NCBI GenBank assembly: GCA_945221685.1
Contig: CALYNN010000046.1
Coordinates: 1-9,820, forward strand
Reading direction: 5' to 3'
DNA length: 9,820 bases
Origin: an uncultured Clostridia bacterium
GTDB taxonomy: Bacteria > Bacillota > Clostridia > Oscillospirales > Acutalibacteraceae
The notes under the pieces were generated by a model. It worked only from the letters and a program-made list of their open reading frames with translations, did not search any database and had not been told where the DNA came from. A program made the position numbers and the translations under genes. Positions 6,026-9,820 of this stretch are shown one piece after another; the first letter of the stretch is position 1, and each line of letters starts with the position of its first letter.

Positions 6026-7468
6026 ATGGCGAAGGATCAGAAAAAAATGGTTGACAGCATAACCGCCATGGATGAGGATTTTGCAAAGTGGTACACAGAT
6101 GTGTGCAAAAAGGCAGAGCTTATATCCTACACCAGCGTTAAGGGTTGTATGGTTATCCGCCCATACGGCTATGCAATTTGGGAAAATATTCAAAGAATTC
6201 TTGACAATATGTTTAAGGAAACAGGTCACGAAAATGTTAATATGCCCATGTTTATTCCCGAAAGTCTGTTAAAAAAAGAGGCAGACCATGTTGAAGGCTT
6301 TGCACCCGAATGTGCATGGGTAACCTACGGAGGCAGTGAAAAGCTTGAGGAAAGGCTTTGCGTAAGACCTACCTCGGAAACGCTTTTCTGCGAGCATTTT
6401 AAGGATATAGTTCACTCCTACCGCGACCTGCCGAAGCTTTACAATCAGTGGGTATCGGTTGTAAGATGGGAAAAAACTACAAGACCGTTTTTGCGTTCAA
6501 GAGAATTTCTTTGGCAGGAGGGTCACACTCTTCACGCAACCGCCGAGGATGCCGTTGAGGAAACGGAAAGGATGCTCAATGTATATACAAAATTCTGTCA
6601 GGATTATCTTGCAATGCCTGTTGTTCAGGGAATGAAAACCGAAAGCGACAAATTTGCAGGTGCAGAAAGGACCTACTGCATTGAGGCTCTTATGCACGAC
6701 GGAAAGGCACTTCAGGCAGGCACGAGCCACTATTTCGGCGACGGCTTTGCAAAGGCCTTTGACATTCAGTATTCAAACAAGGACAATCAGCTGGAATATC
6801 CGCACCAAACCTCTTGGGGCGTTACAACAAGGCTTATCGGCGCAATTATAATGACTCACGGCGACGACAACGGACTTGTTCTTCCGCCGGCAGTTGCACC
6901 CGTTCAGGTTATGGTAATTCCCATTGCACAGCACAAGGAAGGAGTTCTTGAAAGAGCATACGCTCTTACAGAAGAGCTTAAAGGCGTTTGTCGTGCAAAG
7001 ATTGACGACTCAGGCAATTCACCCGGCTGGAAATTTGCAGAGTACGAAATGAAGGGTGTTCCCGTTCGTGTTGAAATAGGCCCGAAGGATATTGAAAACA
7101 ATCAGTGCGTTGTTGTTACTCGCCACAACAGAGAAAAAACTGTTGTTTCGCTTGACGATATTTCCGAGGTAATACCAAAGAAGCTTCAGGAGGTGCGTGA
7201 CGGACTTTACGCAAAGGCTCTTGAAAACAGAGAAAACAGAACATATAAGTGCGCCTCCATTGATGAAATCAACGAGGCACTTGAGAAAAACGGCGACGGC
7301 TTTGTTAAGGCAATGTGGTGCGGCTGTGAGGAATGTGAGGATAAAGTCAAGGAGCTTACAGGCGTAGGCTCAAGATGTATTCCTTTTGAGCAGGAGCAAA
7401 TAAGTGATGTTTGCGTGTGCTGCGGTAAGCCTGCAAAGCATATGTTATATTGGGGAAAAGCATATTAA
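6026..7468 (+). CDS. proS: Prolyl-tRNA synthetase, archaeal/eukaryotic type
   Basis: This cytoplasmic class II enzyme charges tRNA-Pro with proline using ATP. The 480-residue length and lack of a ~180-residue insertion between motifs 2 and 3 mark the archaeal/eukaryote-like form, not the E. coli-like form that carries the INS editing domain. Visible features are RPTSET at 114-119 (TxE proline loop), motif 2 with Arg147/Glu149 (RWEKTTRPFLRSREF), AGTSHYFG at 231-238, motif 3 around 265-281 with Arg269 (GVTTRLIGAIIMTHGDD), an anticodon-binding domain from ~295, and a C-terminal zinc-type domain with Cys432, 434, 437, 463, 465 and 466. The chain ends in Tyr480, as in this subfamily, where the terminal tyrosine can reach the active site. 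Without INS, Ala-tRNA-Pro must be cleared by a separate editor not seen here. It is divergent from the atp operon and has its own promoter and ribosome site. Confidence 0.97.
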   Translation: MAKDQKKMVDSITAMDEDFAKWYTDVCKKAELISYTSVKGCMVIRPYGYAIWENIQRILDNMFKETGHENVNMPMFIPESLLKKEADHVEGFAPECAWVTYGGSEKLEERLCVRPTSETLFCEHFKDIVHSYRDLPKLYNQWVSVVRWEKTTRPFLRSREFLWQEGHTLHATAEDAVEETERMLNVYTKFCQDYLAMPVVQGMKTESDKFAGAERTYCIEALMHDGKALQAGTSHYFGDGFAKAFDIQYSNKDNQLEYPHQTSWGVTTRLIGAIIMTHGDDNGLVLPPAVAPVQVMVIPIAQHKEGVLERAYALTEELKGVCRAKIDDSGNSPGWKFAEYEMKGVPVRVEIGPKDIENNQCVVVTRHNREKTVVSLDDISEVIPKKLQEVRDGLYAKALENRENRTYKCASIDEINEALEKNGDGFVKAMWCGCEECEDKVKELTGVGSRCIPFEQEQISDVCVCCGKPAKHMLYWGKAY

Positions 7469-7470
7469 TT

Positions 7471-7560
7471 AAAAGAGAAATTAAAAGGTTAAAAGGAAAC
7501 GGTTTTTATCTCAGTTAAATAACACCTATTCTTTTATCTTTTCTCTATTCTCTCTTATCT
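7471..7560. other. Purine-rich / pyrimidine-rich spacer between proS and galE
   Basis: The gap holds a nearly pure purine block with A/G runs (7471-7502) and, 22 bases on, a nearly pure pyrimidine block (7525-7560). In the transcript the two could pair into a long imperfect stem, for example UUAAAAG with CUUUUA. There is no clean terminator with a terminal U-run. No clear galE promoter was found, so galE may be partly read through from proS. Confidence 0.35.
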
Positions 7561-7568
7561 AAATATTT

Positions 7569-7574
7569 GGAGGT
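7569..7574 (+). promoter_or_regulatory. Shine-Dalgarno of galE
   Basis: GGAGGT sits 6 bases before ATG 7581, supporting that start. Confidence 0.85.
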
Positions 7575-7580
7575 AGTATT

Positions 7581-8597
7581 ATGTCAGTATTAGTAACAGG
7601 CGGATTAGGTTACATAGGCTCTCACACCTGCGTTGAGCTTATGAACGCAGGAGAAGATGTTGTAGTTGTTGATAATCTTTACAACTGCAAAAAAAGCTCT
7701 TACGACAGAATTAAGGCATTGGTAGGCAGGGACTTTAAATTTTATGAATGTGATATTCGCGACGCAGAGGGTATGGGCAAAATTTTCGACAGTGAAAAGA
7801 TTGAGTCCGTTATCCATTTTGCAGGACTTAAGGCAGTAGGCGAAAGCGTTCAAAAGCCTCTTGAATATTTCGACAACAATGTTAACGGTACTCTTGTGCT
7901 TCTTGATGTAATGAGAAAGCACGGCTGTAAAAAAATCGTATTTTCTTCCTCTGCTACCGTTTACGGAATGAACAATGTATCACCTCTTACCGAGGATATG
8001 CAGGTTGGCGGTGTAACTAATCCCTACGGCAGAACAAAGTTTATGATTGAGTGCATACTCAAGGATTTATACACATCCGATAACGAGTGGTCAATTTGCC
8101 TGCTTCGTTATTTCAACCCCATCGGCGCTCACAAAAGCGGCACTATGGGTGAGGACCCCAACGGTATTCCAAACAACCTTATGCCATATATTACTCAGGT
8201 TGCTATCGGCAAAAGAGAATTTCTTAATGTTTGGGGCAACGATTATGACACTCCCGACGGCACAGGCGTAAGAGATTATATTCATGTTGTTGACCTTGCT
8301 CTCGGTCACCTTAAGGCTGTTGAAAAGGTTGAGGGCGAAAGCGGACTCTTTATTTACAACCTGGGCACAGGCACAGGATATTCGGTGCTTGATGTTGTTA
8401 AGGCGTTTGAAAAGGCATCGGGTGTTACAATTCCTTATAAAATCGGTCCACGCAGAGCAGGAGACATTGCCACCTGCTATTCAAATCCCGAAAAGGCTTT
8501 GAAGGAGCTGGGCTGGAAGGCAGAAAGAGGAATTGAAGAAATGTGCGAGGATAGCTGGAGATGGCAAAGCCAAAATCCAAACGGCTATCCGGACTAA
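7581..8597 (+). CDS. galE: UDP-glucose 4-epimerase
   Basis: GalE interconverts UDP-glucose and UDP-galactose in the Leloir pathway and supplies sugar nucleotides for glycan synthesis. It is an NAD-dependent extended short-chain dehydrogenase of the cytoplasm. The product has 338 residues, the same as E. coli GalE, and key residues fall at the same numbers: NAD fold GGLGYIGSH (GxxGxxG at 7-13), Asp31 closing beta-2, SSSATVYG at 122-129 with catalytic Ser124, and Tyr149/Lys153 in NPYGRTK. The C-terminal signature WRWQSQNPNGYPD is typical. Position 299, a tyrosine in the E. coli enzyme, is cysteine here (RRAGDIATCYSNP), which predicts tolerance for UDP-GlcNAc/UDP-GalNAc. The gene has a strong ribosome site and is followed by a hairpin terminator. 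It lies 112 bases after proS, with no pathway neighbours visible. Confidence 0.96.
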   Translation: MSVLVTGGLGYIGSHTCVELMNAGEDVVVVDNLYNCKKSSYDRIKALVGRDFKFYECDIRDAEGMGKIFDSEKIESVIHFAGLKAVGESVQKPLEYFDNNVNGTLVLLDVMRKHGCKKIVFSSSATVYGMNNVSPLTEDMQVGGVTNPYGRTKFMIECILKDLYTSDNEWSICLLRYFNPIGAHKSGTMGEDPNGIPNNLMPYITQVAIGKREFLNVWGNDYDTPDGTGVRDYIHVVDLALGHLKAVEKVEGESGLFIYNLGTGTGYSVLDVVKAFEKASGVTIPYKIGPRRAGDIATCYSNPEKALKELGWKAERGIEEMCEDSWRWQSQNPNGYPD

Positions 8598-8615
8598 CAG
8601 ATTAACATATACGGC

Positions 8616-8655
8616 AGCAGCCATCTCTGTTTAAATTCAGAGATGGCTGCTTTTT
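8616..8655 (+). terminator. Intrinsic terminator after galE
   Basis: GCAGCCATCTCTG (8617-8629) pairs perfectly with CAGAGATGGCTGC (8638-8650) around an 8-base loop; an extra A-T pair extends the stem to 14. Five T follow at 8651-8655. The U-run is on the plus-strand side only, so it serves galE and not the convergent gene. Confidence 0.92.
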
Positions 8656-8701
8656 AATTTAATTCATATGAAATATTACTTTACTTAAAATATCATAAAG
8701 C

Positions 8702-9770
8702 TTAATATACTTCCTCGGCGGTATCGTATTCAGTATTATAATCGGCATAAAAATCTTCTTCAAGTCTTTCAAGGAAATAATCCTTTTCCTGCGTAGTCAA
8801 AGAATTATAATACTGCGCATATATTTTTCTCGCCTTATTTCGAGTATAATTATATTCCCTGAAATCAAAGGTGTTTTGAAGCTTCATTTCGTCCTGCTCG
8901 GTGATAGTGTAGCAATCGCCGTCGTTATAAATCAAATCGGAATAAATGCCGTACTGTGCATAAATACGAATGCTTTCATCATCGCTTTTTGCAAGCTCAA
9001 CAAGGCACGGCGCCGTTGCTTCGGAAAGCTCCGAGATATATTCAACATCAAGAGCTTTAATTTCTCCGCTGTTGTAGGCTTTAATATTATAATCGGCAAT
9101 GACATAATCAAGATTGCAAAATCCCAGCGCAACAAGAAGCATACTGCAAATTACGGTTACTGCCTGCATATAGGCAAATTTCGGCTTAAAGATATGGATA
9201 ACATAAAAGAATATTGCAACGAGCATCATAACCATAAAAACAGACACGATAATTCTGTTTTTAGATAGTCCGAAGATTTCTATATTAAGCTTCATTTTTG
9301 CAATAGCAGTTACAAGAAGCAAAACTGTAAACGCCATAATAAACGCCGAAATGAATTTTACAGCCTTTAGTCCTCCGCAGCTTTTTTTGGTAAAGAGAGC
9401 TACTGCCGAGATAAGTGCCATATTTATTACGCAAATGGCAAACATTTCAAAAAATCCGCGCCTTGCAAACTCGCTTGCAGTTAGCTTATATCCCTCCGGC
9501 AGAATACCGGAAAATGCAGAAAAGAAATACGCAAGCTGGGAAAACAGATATACCGCATAAACAAGTGCTACCGCGCTTAAGAGGCTGACGCTTGCCGCCG
9601 CAGGAAAGAATCCCTTATAGCCCTGTCTGCTTTTCTTTTTTACGCCCGCCTTCGTCCTTTTTGAAACAAAATAGAGTACAAGATATACTGCAACAAAGGC
9701 GGCAATTACAAGCTCGGCAACATATATTCCCACATTTTCAAGAATGATACCCACAAGGCTGTCGAAGGCC
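8702..9770 (-). CDS. Polytopic membrane protein, DUF4153/DUF4173-like (5' end missing)
   Basis: This is the C-terminal part of an integral membrane protein of unknown function. About 355 genuine codons remain, entering from the adapter junction at 9770 and ending at TAA 8702. Counting from the first genuine residue (Ala at 9767-9769), six hydrophobic helices are seen near 13-35, 57-83, 107-126, 136-156, 173-194 and 199-218. They are followed by a ~135-residue charged, Tyr/Asp/Glu-rich soluble tail (LDVEYISELSEATAPCLVELA and onward). The motif LTASEFARRGFFEMFAICVINMAL between the second and third helices, and NRIIVSVFMV plus DYNIKAYNSGEIKALD later, resemble the DUF4153/DUF4173 group of Gram-positive membrane proteins; this is from memory. 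The upstream ATG at 9809-9811 lies in adapter sequence and must not be used as a start. The gene is convergent with galE and no terminator of its own is evident. Confidence 0.8.
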
Positions 9771-9820
9771 CTGTCTCTTATACACATCTCCGAGCCCACG
9801 AGACTAGGCATGATGGCGTA
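9771..9820 (+). other. Illumina Nextera adapter and index (contamination)
   Basis: CTGTCTCTTATACACATCT (9771-9789) is the Tn5 mosaic-end complement used in Nextera libraries. CCGAGCCCACGAGAC (9790-9804) is the read-2 side adapter and TAGGCATG (9805-9812) matches a Nextera i7 index (N706). The last eight bases, ATGGCGTA, match the following flow-cell sequence ATCTCGTA with two mismatches. These bases are synthetic; the genomic sequence ends at 9770. Translated on the minus strand they give the well-known artefact peptide ending in MCIRDR. Confidence 0.98.

Noticed and set aside
8616..8655. Bidirectional terminator also serving the convergent gene
   Set aside because: On the minus strand the hairpin is not followed by a T-run, so only the galE direction is supported.
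8876..9268. A 130-codon plus-strand open frame inside the membrane-protein gene
   Set aside because: It is antisense to the DUF4153/DUF4173-like gene, lacks a ribosome site and reads as an odd Asn/His/Ile-rich chain.
9771..9789. Transposon end suggesting a Tn5/IS50 insertion
   Set aside because: The 19-base mosaic end is followed directly by library adapter and index, so it comes from tagmentation, not from a natural element.
9771..9811. N-terminal extension (14 residues) and ATG of the right-hand gene
   Set aside because: It is encoded by the Nextera adapter and index, not by the genome.

Overview
The window looks like a fragment of a low-to-moderate GC Gram-positive (Bacillota, probably Clostridia, perhaps an Oscillospiraceae-like gut anaerobe). 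The grounds are strong AGGAGG-type ribosome sites, an archaeal/eukaryotic-type prolyl-tRNA synthetase, purine-rich coding strands and an atp operon without a nearby atpI. It is probably a metagenome or short-read assembly contig: the last 50 bases (9771-9820) are Illumina Nextera adapter plus index, not genome.

Left half (1-5724, minus strand): one compact F-type ATP synthase operon, read right to left as atpB (a), atpE (c), atpF (b), a fused delta-alpha gene, atpG (gamma) and atpD (beta, cut by the left edge). atpC (epsilon) is expected just beyond position 1. The c subunit lacks the sodium-site residues, so a proton-driven enzyme is predicted. The outstanding feature is that delta (atpH) and alpha (atpA) form one uninterrupted reading frame of about 675 codons. 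F1 normally holds three alpha and one delta, so a covalent delta-alpha chain raises a real stoichiometry question.

Middle (5725-6025): an AT-rich divergent intergenic region with a good sigma-A-type promoter for proS, a weaker candidate promoter for the atp operon and a small AT-rich dyad.

Right half: proS (6026-7468, plus strand) and galE (7581-8597, plus strand), the latter closed by a perfect hairpin terminator. GalE carries Cys at position 299, the residue that opens the E. coli enzyme to N-acetylated sugars. Convergent to galE is the 3' part of a polytopic membrane protein (8702-9770, minus strand) resembling the DUF4153/DUF4173 group. Its apparent start codon lies inside the adapter and is an artefact.

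The genes are housekeeping: energy conversion, tRNA charging and nucleotide-sugar supply. No mobile element, CRISPR array, rRNA or tRNA gene was seen.
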